NCBI RefSeq assembly: GCF_000384215.1
Contig: NZ_KB913032.1
Coordinates: 5,509,602 to 5,573,601, forward strand
Direction of reading: 5' to 3'
DNA from: Amycolatopsis alba DSM 44262
GTDB taxonomy: Bacteria > Actinomycetota > Actinomycetes > Mycobacteriales > Pseudonocardiaceae
DNA length: 64,000 nt
This document shows positions 25,730 to 34,038 of the stretch, piece by piece. A model generated the notes under the pieces. The model did not search any database, had not been told where the DNA came from, and worked only from the letters and a program-made list of their open reading frames with translations. A program made the translations under genes and the position numbers. The stretch's first letter is position 1; each line of letters opens with the position of its first letter.

Positions 25730-26023
25730 CGAGCATCCTCCTTCGCTTGACCAGCCCCTAAGGACCAAATAGGGCCACTCACCTGAATGGCTTGACCCAT
25801 CCGGGTGAGGGTTGGCATTAAACCCAACCGGATGCGTCTCGGTTAAGCCCCTAACGCCCTAACGATGTCATACCGATCCCCTATTGGCTGAGTGAGAGAC
25901 GACCGGGAGTGATCCCCGATGTGCCCAGAGGCACCGGCTCACTAACTTCGGTGACCTGCGCTCAGCCGTGCCCTCCGGCCGCTGAGCCGCCCCCACCGAC
26001 CTAGACCACGGGAGAGTCCTTTC
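25730..26023. promoter_or_regulatory. Divergent control region of the ini locus
   Basis: This 294-nt gap separates the regulator/Hsp70 pair from iniB. It is less GC-rich than its surroundings and contains three CCCCTA elements (about 25755, 25850 and 25879), the middle one followed by a shorter CCCTAAC repeat. These repeated elements are candidate sites for the adjacent LuxR-type regulator. No -10/-35 pair was assigned with confidence. Confidence 0.5.
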
Positions 26024-27172
26024 ATGGGTTCCGTCCAGACCCTGCACGACTTCACGCTGAACCTGCTGAACGACACCGCCGCCCGCGCGGCGTTCGCCAA
26101 CGACCCGCAGCAGATCCTGGCCGACGCCGGCCTCGGTGACATCAACGCCGCCGACGTGCACGAGGTCGTCCCGCTGGTGCTCGACTTCGTCCCGGTCGGC
26201 ACCGTCACCGACGCCACCGGAACCGCCGCGGCCACCGCCGACAACCTGGCGGGCTTCGGCGGCGTCACGAACGTCGTCGACGGCACCGACGGCGAGTGCG
26301 CCGACGGCGTCCAGGGCGCGATCGACCAGCTCACCGCGCTGACCGCCGGCCTGCCGGTCGCGGTCCCCGGTGTCGACGGCCTCCCCGCCCTGCCCGAGGT
26401 CCCGAGCCTGCCCGGCGCCGGTCTCCCCGGTGTCCCGGCCGTGCCGGGTCTGCCGGAGCTGGGTGGCCTGCCGGAGCTGGGCGCCCTCCCCGCCGTCCCG
26501 GCCGTGCCCGCCATCGGCGACCTGCCGGTCGACGTCCCCGGCCTGCCCGCCGTCCCGGCCGTCTCCGACGTGACCGACGTGTCGAACGCCGCCGCCGGCG
26601 TGACCGCCCTGGCGCAGAACACCGTCGGCAGCTTCGGCCTGACCGACGACCTTTCGCGAGGCCTCGACGCCGGCTCCGTCGCCCAGACCGGTGACGTCGC
26701 CACCGGCGCCGTCGACACCGCGACCGACCTGGCCCACGCCGTCCCGGCCGTGGACGCCGCCGGTCTCCCGGCCGTCGACTCGGTTCCGGCCGTCGGCGAC
26801 TTGAACAGCGACCTGCCGCGGGTCGACGGTGTCGCGGGCGGTGCCCCGGACTTCCTGTCGACCGTGGGTGACCTGACCAGCGTCATCGGCCAGACGGGCG
26901 TCGCCGACGTCACCACCAAGGTGCACGACGTCGCCAACAACCTCGGCAACCACGGTGACATCGCGAACAACCTCGGCAACCACGGCGACGTGACCGGCAA
27001 CGTCGCGGGCAACGTGGCCAACGAGGTCGCCAACGTCGCGAACCACGCGGGCGTCTCCGACGTCCACGACGTGGTCTCCGAGGTCGGCAACAACATCGGC
27101 CACAACATCGGCAACGTCGGCGACATCCACGTCGGCGACATCGGCTCGGGCAACGACATCCACATCGGCTGA
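26024..27172 (+). CDS. iniB: IniB-like protein with N-terminal IniB domain
   Basis: The 382-residue protein starts with the IniB_N pattern (T-L-H-D-F-T-L-N-L-L-N-D, then F-A-N-D-P-Q-Q-I-L-A-D-A-G-L) over about 50 residues. The middle is low-complexity Pro/Val/Ala/Gly with L-P-x-V-P repeats. The C-terminal ~90 residues repeat N-N-L-G-N-H-G-D and N-I-G-N-V-G-D units. No signal peptide or membrane helix is seen. In mycobacteria iniB is the first gene of iniBAC, strongly induced by cell-wall-synthesis inhibitors; its molecular function is not known. ATG follows gggagag. A GC-rich hairpin separates it from the GTPase genes. Confidence 0.85.
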   Translation: MGSVQTLHDFTLNLLNDTAARAAFANDPQQILADAGLGDINAADVHEVVPLVLDFVPVGTVTDATGTAAATADNLAGFGGVTNVVDGTDGECADGVQGAIDQLTALTAGLPVAVPGVDGLPALPEVPSLPGAGLPGVPAVPGLPELGGLPELGALPAVPAVPAIGDLPVDVPGLPAVPAVSDVTDVSNAAAGVTALAQNTVGSFGLTDDLSRGLDAGSVAQTGDVATGAVDTATDLAHAVPAVDAAGLPAVDSVPAVGDLNSDLPRVDGVAGGAPDFLSTVGDLTSVIGQTGVADVTTKVHDVANNLGNHGDIANNLGNHGDVTGNVAGNVANEVANVANHAGVSDVHDVVSEVGNNIGHNIGNVGDIHVGDIGSGNDIHIG

Positions 27173-27204
27173 GCTGAATAACTTTCACTTCTTGCCGTGT
27201 GCAC

Positions 27205-27236
27205 GGGCCCCGCGATCGCACCAGGTCGCGGGGCCC
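27205..27236 (+). terminator. GC-rich hairpin between iniB and iniA
   Basis: An 11-bp perfect stem (gggccccgcga with tcgcggggccc) and a 10-nt loop lie 33 nt after the iniB stop. There is no T-run, so it may act as a partial terminator or mRNA-processing barrier that sets the iniB:iniA ratio. Confidence 0.6.
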
Positions 27237-27298
27237 TCGCGGCATGTTGGCCCATGCCACATTGATTCCGCGCTTGGTTAAGGGAACACTGCATCCCC

Positions 27299-29065
27299 GT
27301 GACAGCCCCCGCCTGGCTCGACGTGCTCAACGAGACCTTGGACGCCTGTGCCGCCCATGGTCGCGCCGACCTGGCCGAACGCCTGCGGCGCAGACGGGAC
27401 CGGCAGGCGCCGGGCGCCCGGATCGCGGTGGTCGGTTTTCCCAAGCAGGGCAAGGGTTACCTGCTCAACGCGCTGCTGAACGCCCCGGTCTGCGCGGTCG
27501 GGGACGCGAGCACTCCCGCCGTCCCCACGGAGATCGGGTACGCCGCCGACCCCGCCGCCACACTGGTCGGACACGGCAGGGAAAGCGTGCCCGTCGGTGA
27601 CCTGGCCAAGGAACTCGAGGTCCGGCCGCCCGGTTCGCTGCGCCGGGTCGAGGTCGGCCTGCCGCGCGAACTGCTCGGCACGGGACTGGTGCTGGTGGAC
27701 ACCCCGGCGATCGGGGATCCCCGATCGCCGCGCACGGCGGCCACTCTCGACGTCCTCGCCGATGCGCACGCGGTGATCCTCGTCTCCGACGCGACGCAGG
27801 AACTCCAGCCCGCCGAACTCGCGCTGGCCCGGCACATCCGGACCTGGTGCCCGGCCTTGGTACTGGCACTGACCAAGATCGACGTCAGCCCGGACTGGCG
27901 GGAACTCGCCGCCCGCAACCGCGCCGCGCTGTCCGAGACCGGCGTCGTCGCCGACGTCTTCCCGGTGTCGGCGACGGTCCGGCAGGCCGCCGCGAAGGCC
28001 GGTGACGCCGTCCTCAACGGACAGTCCGGCTTCCCGGAACTCCTGAACTGGGTGGGGGAGCAGGCCTCGCGCCCGATCGAACGCACCAGGGCGCTCGCCG
28101 CCGCGGTGAGCGTCCGCGCGGCCGCGGTCGAACTGGTCGAGACGTTGCAGACGCGGCTCGACGCCGTCTCGCGGGACACCGGGGTCGACCAGGTCACCCT
28201 GCTGCAGCAGGCACAACGGCGCACCGAGGAGCTGCGGCGGCAGAACGTCCGCTGGCAGAACATGCTGTCGGACGAGATCACCGATCTGGTCTCCGACGCC
28301 GAATACGACCTGCGTGAGCGGACCAGGGTGATCGTGCGGCATATCGACCGCACCTTCGACGAGGGCGATCCGGCGCAGATCTGGCCGGATTTCCAGACCT
28401 GGCTGGAAGAGAACCTCGCCGAGGCCGTCGAGACGAACCACGACTGGGTCTCCGACCGGTCGACCTGGATCGCGCACGCGGTGGCCACGACCTTCGGGCC
28501 GCACTACGGTCAGGCCCCGGAATTGCCGTCGACCGGATCGGGGGTGGACTCGATCCCCGAGGTCGGCGCCCCCAAGATCGAGCGGTTCAAGATCGGGCAG
28601 AAACTCTTCACCGGACTGCGTGGTTCCTACGGTGGCGTGCTGATGTTCGGCCTCGTCACCAGCCTCGCCGGGCTGCCGCTGATCAACCCGGTGTCCCTCG
28701 GCGCCGGTGTCGCGTTCGCCACCAAGAGCGTCCGCGACGAGGGCGGGATGCGGCTGCAGCGGCGTCAAGCGCTGGCGAAGGCCGCGGCGCAGCGGCATGT
28801 CGACGACGTGTTCATCCGGTTCAGCAAGGAGATCAAGGACGAGATCCGTCAGGTCCAGCGGCGCCTGCGCGATCATTTCGTCGCGCTGTCGGACGAACTC
28901 GCGGAAGAGCTGACCCGCCAACGGGAGCTGATCATCGCCGGATCCGCCGAACGGGACCGGCGCACCCAGGGGGTCAAGAAGGAGATCGACCGGCTGGCCG
29001 CCCTGCACCGGAAGGCCGGGGCGCTCGGCAGCGGCGCCGCGCCGCGCCGGGAGCTCTCCGCGTGA
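27299..29065 (+). CDS. iniA: IniA-like dynamin-family protein with atypical P-loop
   Basis: The 588-residue protein has an N-terminal G domain: P-loop G-F-P-K-Q-G-K-G (46-53), D-T-P-A (134-137) and T-K-I-D (192-195). The family norm is GKS/T, but here the Ser/Thr that holds Mg2+ is Gly53, and DxxG reads D-T-P-A. A long helical stalk follows (about 250-420), then two hydrophobic segments near 430-480 that could insert in membranes, and a C-terminal coiled helix. Mycobacterial IniA is a bacterial dynamin-like protein acting in membrane fission and drug tolerance. It starts at GTG; the stop overlaps iniC by four bases. GTP hydrolysis may be impaired. Confidence 0.82.
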   Translation: MTAPAWLDVLNETLDACAAHGRADLAERLRRRRDRQAPGARIAVVGFPKQGKGYLLNALLNAPVCAVGDASTPAVPTEIGYAADPAATLVGHGRESVPVGDLAKELEVRPPGSLRRVEVGLPRELLGTGLVLVDTPAIGDPRSPRTAATLDVLADAHAVILVSDATQELQPAELALARHIRTWCPALVLALTKIDVSPDWRELAARNRAALSETGVVADVFPVSATVRQAAAKAGDAVLNGQSGFPELLNWVGEQASRPIERTRALAAAVSVRAAAVELVETLQTRLDAVSRDTGVDQVTLLQQAQRRTEELRRQNVRWQNMLSDEITDLVSDAEYDLRERTRVIVRHIDRTFDEGDPAQIWPDFQTWLEENLAEAVETNHDWVSDRSTWIAHAVATTFGPHYGQAPELPSTGSGVDSIPEVGAPKIERFKIGQKLFTGLRGSYGGVLMFGLVTSLAGLPLINPVSLGAGVAFATKSVRDEGGMRLQRRQALAKAAAQRHVDDVFIRFSKEIKDEIRQVQRRLRDHFVALSDELAEELTRQRELIIAGSAERDRRTQGVKKEIDRLAALHRKAGALGSGAAPRRELSA

Positions 29066-30267
29066 CCCCCTTCGACGTCCAAGAGCTGCTGAACGAGGCC
29101 GCGGCGCACTACCGGGACCGGCCGCACACGGTGGCGATGCTGCGGGAATGCCTGGAGCGGCTGGAAGAACCGCTGCGGGTCGGTTTCGTCGGCACGCCGG
29201 GGACCGGGAAGTCCACTTTGGTCTCCGCGCTGTCGGAATGGCCGACAAGGGCCCTGCGCGAACTCGATCTGTTCGACACCCCGGCGCCGGCCGAACACGT
29301 CGACGCGACGGTGCGCCTGGTGCGGCATCTCGAACCCGACGAGCTGGCCGGTACCCGTCAGGTGGGCGGTTCGGCGTTCGCGCGGCAGACCGCGGTGAAC
29401 ACGGTGCTGGTGCTCGGCAGGGCCGACGAGGTCGGCGCGGGCCGGATCGACGCCTTGCTCACCGCGAAGCAGCTGGCGCGGCGGGCGTGGCGTGAAGACC
29501 CGGACTGCGCGGGGTTCCAGGGAGTGATCGCGGTCGCGGGACAGCTGGGCTACGGGGGACGGGCGCTGCGGGACGACGAGTTCGAGGTGCTGCGCGCGCT
29601 GGCGTCGGTCTCCCGCCCGGAGCTGGAGCGCCATCTGCTGTCCGTGGATTCCTTTGTGGACGATCCGTTCCCGGTGCGGGTCTCGCCGGAGTCGAGGAAG
29701 CATCTGGTGTCGCGGTTCGGGCTCTACGGTGTCCGGCTGGCGATCACCCTGATCCGCACCGGCTGCGAGAGCAGGCTGAAGCTTTCGGCGGAACTCGTGC
29801 ACCGCAGTGGTCTCGGCGATCTCCGGGACACGCTCGCCGGATGCTTCGTCGCCAGGGCGGATGCCTTGAAGGCGCGCACGGCGGTGCTGCGGCTGGAAGG
29901 GCTGCTCGCCGCCGAACCGCTCCCGCACGGCGACCGGCTGGCCGCGCGTGTGGAGCGGTTCGCCGCGGCCGCGCACGACTTCCGGGAACTGCGGCTGATC
30001 GCCGGTATCCGCGGTGGCCGCACGGCGCTGTCCGGGGAAGTCGCCGAGGAGGCCGCCCGGTTGCTCGGCGCGCAGGGACTCGCGCCCACCGAGCGGCTCG
30101 GTCTCGAACCCGACGCGGATCCGGCCGAGATCCACGCGGGCGCCGAAAGCGCGCTCGTCCGCTGGCGGCACGAGGCCGAACGGGCCGACGCCGCGCACGC
30201 CGAACGTGCTGCCGCGCGGGTGATCGTGCGTTCGGTGGAGGGCCTGCTCAGTCTTTTCGTGGCTTGA
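29062..30267 (+). CDS. iniC: IniC-like dynamin-family GTPase, short form
   Basis: This 401-residue partner of IniA has a canonical P-loop G-T-P-G-T-G-K-S (44-51). The next motif, F-D-T-P-A, comes only some 20 residues later, so the usual switch I region is compressed or missing. The rest is helical and lacks an obvious membrane segment. It starts at GTG within the four-base overlap with iniA. In mycobacteria IniC is encoded with IniA and is thought to work in the same assembly. Here the pair combines one protein with an intact P-loop and one without, which suggests a division of labour (inference). Confidence 0.8.
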   Translation: MTPFDVQELLNEAAAHYRDRPHTVAMLRECLERLEEPLRVGFVGTPGTGKSTLVSALSEWPTRALRELDLFDTPAPAEHVDATVRLVRHLEPDELAGTRQVGGSAFARQTAVNTVLVLGRADEVGAGRIDALLTAKQLARRAWREDPDCAGFQGVIAVAGQLGYGGRALRDDEFEVLRALASVSRPELERHLLSVDSFVDDPFPVRVSPESRKHLVSRFGLYGVRLAITLIRTGCESRLKLSAELVHRSGLGDLRDTLAGCFVARADALKARTAVLRLEGLLAAEPLPHGDRLAARVERFAAAAHDFRELRLIAGIRGGRTALSGEVAEEAARLLGAQGLAPTERLGLEPDADPAEIHAGAESALVRWRHEAERADAAHAERAAARVIVRSVEGLLSLFVA

Positions 30268-30271
30268 CGGC

Positions 30272-30673
30272 TCAAGCGTTCCCGAGGACACGGGTCACGG
30301 TGATCTCGATGACCACGCGTTCCGGGTTCACCTTGGGCTGCCGGTAGCGCGCGGCGTAGCGGTTCTCGGCGTCGTGAACCGACTCCGGGTCTTCGCGCAG
30401 CACCGCGCGCCCCTCCAAAGTGGACCACCGGGGCCCGTCGATCTGGCAAGCGGCGACCGGAATGCCCTTTTCGCCCGCTTCCTTGATCATCCGGGCCTTC
30501 TTGGACGAGCGGAACGTGATCACACGGGCGATCCCGGTCTCGAAGTCCACCGTGACCCCGACCGCGACGACATGCGGGGTCCCGTCGGGGCGGACGGTGG
30601 TCAGGGTGGCGAGGTGCCGTTCGGTCCAGAACTCCCGGAAGGCTTCGCCGCGCGCGTTCAGATCGATCTCCAT
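30272..30673 (-). CDS. PPOX-class F420-dependent oxidoreductase family protein
   Basis: The 133-residue split-barrel protein shows the pattern of the pyridoxamine-phosphate-oxidase-like F420 family: L-A-T-L-T-T-V-R-P-D-G-T-P-H-V in the first hairpin, followed by F-R-S-S-K-K-A-R-M-I (cofactor phosphate region) and a strand W-S-T-L-E-G-R-A. Members use F420 or flavin to reduce diverse small molecules. The substrate is unknown. It is convergent with iniC with only four bases between the stop codons. Confidence 0.85.
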   Translation of the reverse strand: MEIDLNARGEAFREFWTERHLATLTTVRPDGTPHVVAVGVTVDFETGIARVITFRSSKKARMIKEAGEKGIPVAACQIDGPRWSTLEGRAVLREDPESVHDAENRYAARYRQPKVNPERVVIEITVTRVLGNA

Positions 30674-30721
30674 GCTGTCAACGCTAAGGCACTGGTCACA
30701 CAGGCGTCATTTGAGGTAATA

Positions 30722-30740
30722 GTAAGGAAACTTTCTTAAC
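30722..30740. promoter_or_regulatory. Imperfect palindrome upstream of the GH8 gene
   Basis: GTAAGGAAACTTTCTTAAC pairs in seven of nine positions around its centre. Similar TAGGAAA-TTTCCTA elements lie upstream of many secreted glycoside hydrolases in actinomycetes, from my memory of such genomes. It lies about 75 nt before the ATG and is a likely operator. Confidence 0.6.
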
Positions 30741-30814
30741 TCTCTTGTTTTTGGCCGATCCGGCTGTCACTCTCGAAACGCGCCGCCGCCACCAACGACG
30801 TTTCCGGAGGAGCC

Positions 30815-32032
30815 ATGAGAAAGACCGTTCGGACAGTGCTGGCCGCGGCCGCGCTGACCGCCGGGCTGGTCGCCACGACCGCCCCCGCCACCGCGGCCAC
30901 CGCTCAAGGAACCCCTTACCTGCCGGGCGTTCTGCGCCCGTCGGTGTCGCAGGCGACGCAGGACGCGGCGCTCGCCAAGTACTACGACTTCTGGAAGAAG
31001 AACTTCCTGACCACCAAGTGCGGGACAGGCACTTACGCGGTCAAGGCGCCGGACGCCGACCACGCCTTCGTGGCCGAGGGGCAGGGCTACGGAATGACCA
31101 TCGCCGCCATGATGGGCGACAAGGATTCGCAGGCCCGCACCATCTTCGACGGCATCCTGAAGTTCGTGAAGGCGCACCCTTCGTCGATCGACAAGGACCT
31201 GCACGCCGCCGAGCAGAACGAGAGCTGCAAGAGCGTCAACGGCGTCGATTCGGCGACCGACGGCGACCTCGAAATCGCTTACGGCCTGCTCATCGCCGAC
31301 AAGGTCTGGGGCAGCACCGGCTCGGTGAACTACAAGTCCGAGGCGCTGCGGATCATCAAGGCGATCAAGCGCAGCGAGGTCAACTCCAGCACCAAGTTCA
31401 TGCGGCTGGCCGACTGGGCCGACGATGGCAAGTACATCAACAGCTCGCGGTCGTCGGACTGGATGCCGGGTCACCTCCGCGCGTTCGAGAAGGTCACGGG
31501 CGACTCGTTCTGGGGGCAGGTCCGCACCCGTCAGGAGCAGGCCGTCACCCAGCTCCAGCAGCAGTACGCGCCGAAGACCGGGCTGATCCCGGACTTCGTC
31601 GTCAACACCAACTCCACGCCGAAGCCCGCCCCGGCGGACTTCCTCGAAGGCAAGGACGACAAGTACAGCTACAACGCCTGCCGTGACCCGTGGCGCCTCG
31701 GCGTCGACGGCATCACCGTGTCGGGCAGCCCGGCGCAGGGCCAGGTGAAGAAGATGAACACCTGGATCCAGCAGACGACCGGCGGTGACCCGGCCAAGAT
31801 CACCACCGGCTACACGCTGTCGGGCTCCAAGATCTCGGGCGAGTCGGGCCAGCACCCCTGCTTCACCGCGTCGTTCGCCATCGCGGCGATGAACGACACG
31901 GGCAGCCAGGCCTGGCTGGACAAGCTGTGGACCCGCGTCACCACCTGGACGCCGAACGCCACGGACTACTACGGCACCGGCATCACCGTGCAGGTCCTGC
32001 TCATCCTCTCGGGGAACTACATCGCGGTCTGA
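30815..32032 (+). CDS. Secreted glycoside hydrolase family 8 (endoglucanase/chitosanase type)
   Basis: This 405-residue protein has a Sec signal peptide (A-T-A-A-T-A cleavage near 28). GH8 hallmarks are visible: the proton donor region A-E-G-Q-G-Y-G-M (Glu88), A-T-D-G-D-L-E-I-A-Y (Asp149/Asp151) and Y-N-A-C-R-D-P-W-R. The (alpha/alpha)6-barrel length fits. GH8 enzymes are inverting and cleave beta-1,4-glucan, chitosan or xylan; the exact substrate is unresolved. ATG follows ttccggaggagcc, and a strong terminator follows the stop, so it is monocistronic. Confidence 0.92.
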   Translation: MRKTVRTVLAAAALTAGLVATTAPATAATAQGTPYLPGVLRPSVSQATQDAALAKYYDFWKKNFLTTKCGTGTYAVKAPDADHAFVAEGQGYGMTIAAMMGDKDSQARTIFDGILKFVKAHPSSIDKDLHAAEQNESCKSVNGVDSATDGDLEIAYGLLIADKVWGSTGSVNYKSEALRIIKAIKRSEVNSSTKFMRLADWADDGKYINSSRSSDWMPGHLRAFEKVTGDSFWGQVRTRQEQAVTQLQQQYAPKTGLIPDFVVNTNSTPKPAPADFLEGKDDKYSYNACRDPWRLGVDGITVSGSPAQGQVKKMNTWIQQTTGGDPAKITTGYTLSGSKISGESGQHPCFTASFAIAAMNDTGSQAWLDKLWTRVTTWTPNATDYYGTGITVQVLLILSGNYIAV

Positions 32033-32046
32033 CCGCTCCCGGTCAG

Positions 32047-32085
32047 GGGCCGTTCCGGACGAGGTTTGTCCGGAACGGCCCTTTT
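32047..32085 (+). terminator. Rho-independent terminator after the GH8 gene
   Basis: A perfect 14-bp stem (gggccgttccggac at 32047-32060 with gtccggaacggccc at 32068-32081) is followed by TTTT. Confidence 0.95.
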
Positions 32086-32107
32086 CTGTCATCCACCAGA
32101 CAAGATT

Positions 32108-32147
32108 TCAACTCTCTGTTGACCTCTTCAACAGCCAGTTGTAGCGT
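32108..32147 (+). promoter_or_regulatory. Promoter and inverted-repeat operator of the importer-regulator operon
   Basis: TTGACC (32119-32124), a 17-nt spacer and TAGCGT (32142-32147) form a good sigma-70 promoter. A perfect 7-bp inverted repeat CTGTTGA-N5-TCAACAG (32116-32134) covers the -35, inside an outer TCAACT/AGTTGT pair. This is a likely binding site for the HTH domain encoded by the fourth gene of the operon. Confidence 0.75.
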
Positions 32148-32183
32148 CGGCGACCATCCCGAGGCACCGTGGAGGTCCCCGTC

Positions 32184-33152
32184 ATGCCGTCGACGCCGCA
32201 CACCCTGACCCGAACCTGGCGCTTGGCCGTGCTCACCGGCCTGGCCGCGCTCGTCACCGCCGCCTGCGGAGGTGGGCCCGACGGTGCCGGCGGCCAGGAA
32301 CCCGCCGCGCCGGGGGCGCCTTCCGCGATCCCGGACACGACCGCGCTGATCGAGGCCGTCCAGAAGGACGCCGCCGTCGCCGGCACGCTGCCCGCGAAGT
32401 ACGCGCAGGCCGGGATGCTGCACCTGGCGTCGAACCTGCAGTCCGCGCCCAACAACTTCTACGCCGCCGACGGCAAGACCCCGATCGGCTACGAGGTCGA
32501 CCTCGCCAAGGCCATCGGCAAGAAGCTGGGCGTCACCGTGCACCACCAGGACATGGCGTTCGGTTCGCTGATCACGAGCCTCCAGTCCGGCCGTGTCGAC
32601 CTCACGATGGCCGCGATGAACGACACCAAGACCCGGCAGGCGCAGATCGATTTCGTCGACTACTTCTCCTCCGGCATCACGATCATGGTCCGCAAGGGGA
32701 ATCCCGACCGGATCTCCGGCCCGGACACGCTGTGCGGGAAGAACGTCGCGGTCGTGCAGGGTACGAGCCACCAGAAATTCGCCGAAGAGCAGAACGGCAA
32801 ATGCACGCAGGCGGGTAAACCGGCGCTGACCGTGACGGCGACCGATTCCGACACGCAGAACCAGAACCAGCTCCGCACCGGCCGGGTCGCCGCCATCCTC
32901 AACGACCTGCCCAGCGCGGTCTACATCTCCCGCACCGCGGGCGAGGGCAAGTTCTTCGAGGTCGTCCCCGGTGAGCCGATCAACGGCGGACCGTACGGGA
33001 TCGGCGTCAACAAGGAGAACAAGCCGCTCGCCGAGTCGATCCAGAAGGCACTGCAGTCCCTGGTCGTTGACGGCGGCTACGGCAAGATCCTCCAGGCCTG
33101 GGGCGTCGAGCAGGGCGCGGTCAAGGAGGCGAAGCTCAATGGCGGAAGCTGA
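32184..33152 (+). CDS. Amino-acid ABC transporter substrate-binding lipoprotein (family 3)
   Basis: This 322-residue lipoprotein has lipobox V-T-A-A-C (Cys28) followed by a Gly/Pro linker. The mature part has the family 3 pattern: P-I-G-Y-E-V-D-L-A-K-A-I-G, then S-L-I-T-S-L-Q-S-G-R-V-D-L-T-M-A-A-M-N-D-T, and later G-K-N-V-A-V-V-Q-G-T-S. Family 3 proteins bind polar amino acids. ATG 32184 is chosen over a GTG at 32169 because ggagg lies eight bases before it. The last 14 bases overlap the permease gene. Confidence 0.9.
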   Translation: MPSTPHTLTRTWRLAVLTGLAALVTAACGGGPDGAGGQEPAAPGAPSAIPDTTALIEAVQKDAAVAGTLPAKYAQAGMLHLASNLQSAPNNFYAADGKTPIGYEVDLAKAIGKKLGVTVHHQDMAFGSLITSLQSGRVDLTMAAMNDTKTRQAQIDFVDYFSSGITIMVRKGNPDRISGPDTLCGKNVAVVQGTSHQKFAEEQNGKCTQAGKPALTVTATDSDTQNQNQLRTGRVAAILNDLPSAVYISRTAGEGKFFEVVPGEPINGGPYGIGVNKENKPLAESIQKALQSLVVDGGYGKILQAWGVEQGAVKEAKLNGGS

Positions 33153-34038
33153 ACCGCTGCCGATCGTCCGTCTCAAGCACTGGGGCCGCTGGATCAGCGC
33201 CGCGATCATCCTGGTGCTGCTGGTCCTGCTCGGGATCGCGCTCGGGAACGCCCAGATCCAGTGGGATTCCGTCCCGGAGTTCCTGTGGTACCGGGTGATG
33301 GCGGTCGGCCTGCTCAACACTGTGCTGCTCGCGGTGATCGCACAGGGCTCCGCGATCGTCATCGGGATCGTGATCGCCCTGATGCGCCGTTCGGCGAATC
33401 CGGTGGCGCGCTGGTTCGCGGCGGGCTACATCTGGCTGTTCCGCGGGCTTCCGGTGCTGCTGCAGATCCTGATCTGGTACAACCTGGCGCTGGTCTTCGA
33501 ATTCGTCTCGATCCCGCTGCCGTTCGGCGGCTACCTGCTGCACGAGCAGACCAACGTGCTGATCACCGCGTTCACCGCCGCGCTCCTCGGCCTGGCGCTC
33601 AACGAAAGCGCGTACATGGCGGAGATCGTCCGCGCCGGGCTGAACAGTGTCGACAGTGGACAGACGGAGGCGGCGAAGTCGATCGGGATGTCGCCGGGTG
33701 CGACGCTGCGCCGGGTCGTGCTGCCGCAGGCGATGCGGGTGATCATCCCGCCGACCGGCAACGACTTCATCAACATGCTCAAGGGGACGTCGATGGCTTC
33801 GGTGATCGGGGTGACCGAATTGATCCACGCCGCCAACAACATCTCGTCCAACAACCTGCTGGTGATGGAGACGCTGCTGGCGGCCGCGGTCTGGTACATG
33901 GTCGTGGTGACCGTCGCCGGGGTCGGGCAGCACTATCTGGAACGCGCCTTCGACGCCGAGGACCGGTCGCGGAGCCCGTTCTCCCGCGCCGCCAAGGCCT
34001 TGCGCACCGCGCCGCTGGTGAGGAGTGAACGTGGCTGA
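33139..34038 (+). CDS. Amino-acid ABC transporter permease (HisM/GlnP type)
   Basis: The 299-residue protein has a long first membrane segment (about 17-40) and the GlnP-type permease core with about five further helices. The EAA loop is readable as [14 protein letters not shown], contacting the ATPase, followed by [11 protein letters not shown]. An aaggagg site inside the upstream gene fixes ATG 33139. It forms the channel for the preceding binding protein and works with the next gene's ATPase. Confidence 0.92.
   Translation: MAEAEPLPIVRLKHWGRWISAAIILVLLVLLGIALGNAQIQWDSVPEFLWYRVMAVGLLNTVLLAVIAQGSAIVIGIVIALMRRSANPVARWFAAGYIWLFRGLPVLLQILIWYNLALVFEFVSIPLPFGGYLLHEQTNVLITAFTAALLGLALNESAYMAEIVRAGLNSVDSGQTEAAKSIGMSPGATLRRVVLPQAMRVIIPPTGNDFINMLKGTSMASVIGVTELIHAANNISSNNLLVMETLLAAAVWYMVVVTVAGVGQHYLERAFDAEDRSRSPFSRAAKALRTAPLVRSERG

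Noticed and set aside
25868..27453. Two long minus-strand ORFs over iniB
   Set aside because: Low-complexity Val/Asp or Arg/Pro translations forced by the repetitive iniB sequence; the plus frame has the IniB N-terminal domain and a ribosome site.
27278..29248. 656-codon minus-strand ORF
   Set aside because: Antisense to iniA; no recognisable domain and composition of a shadow frame.
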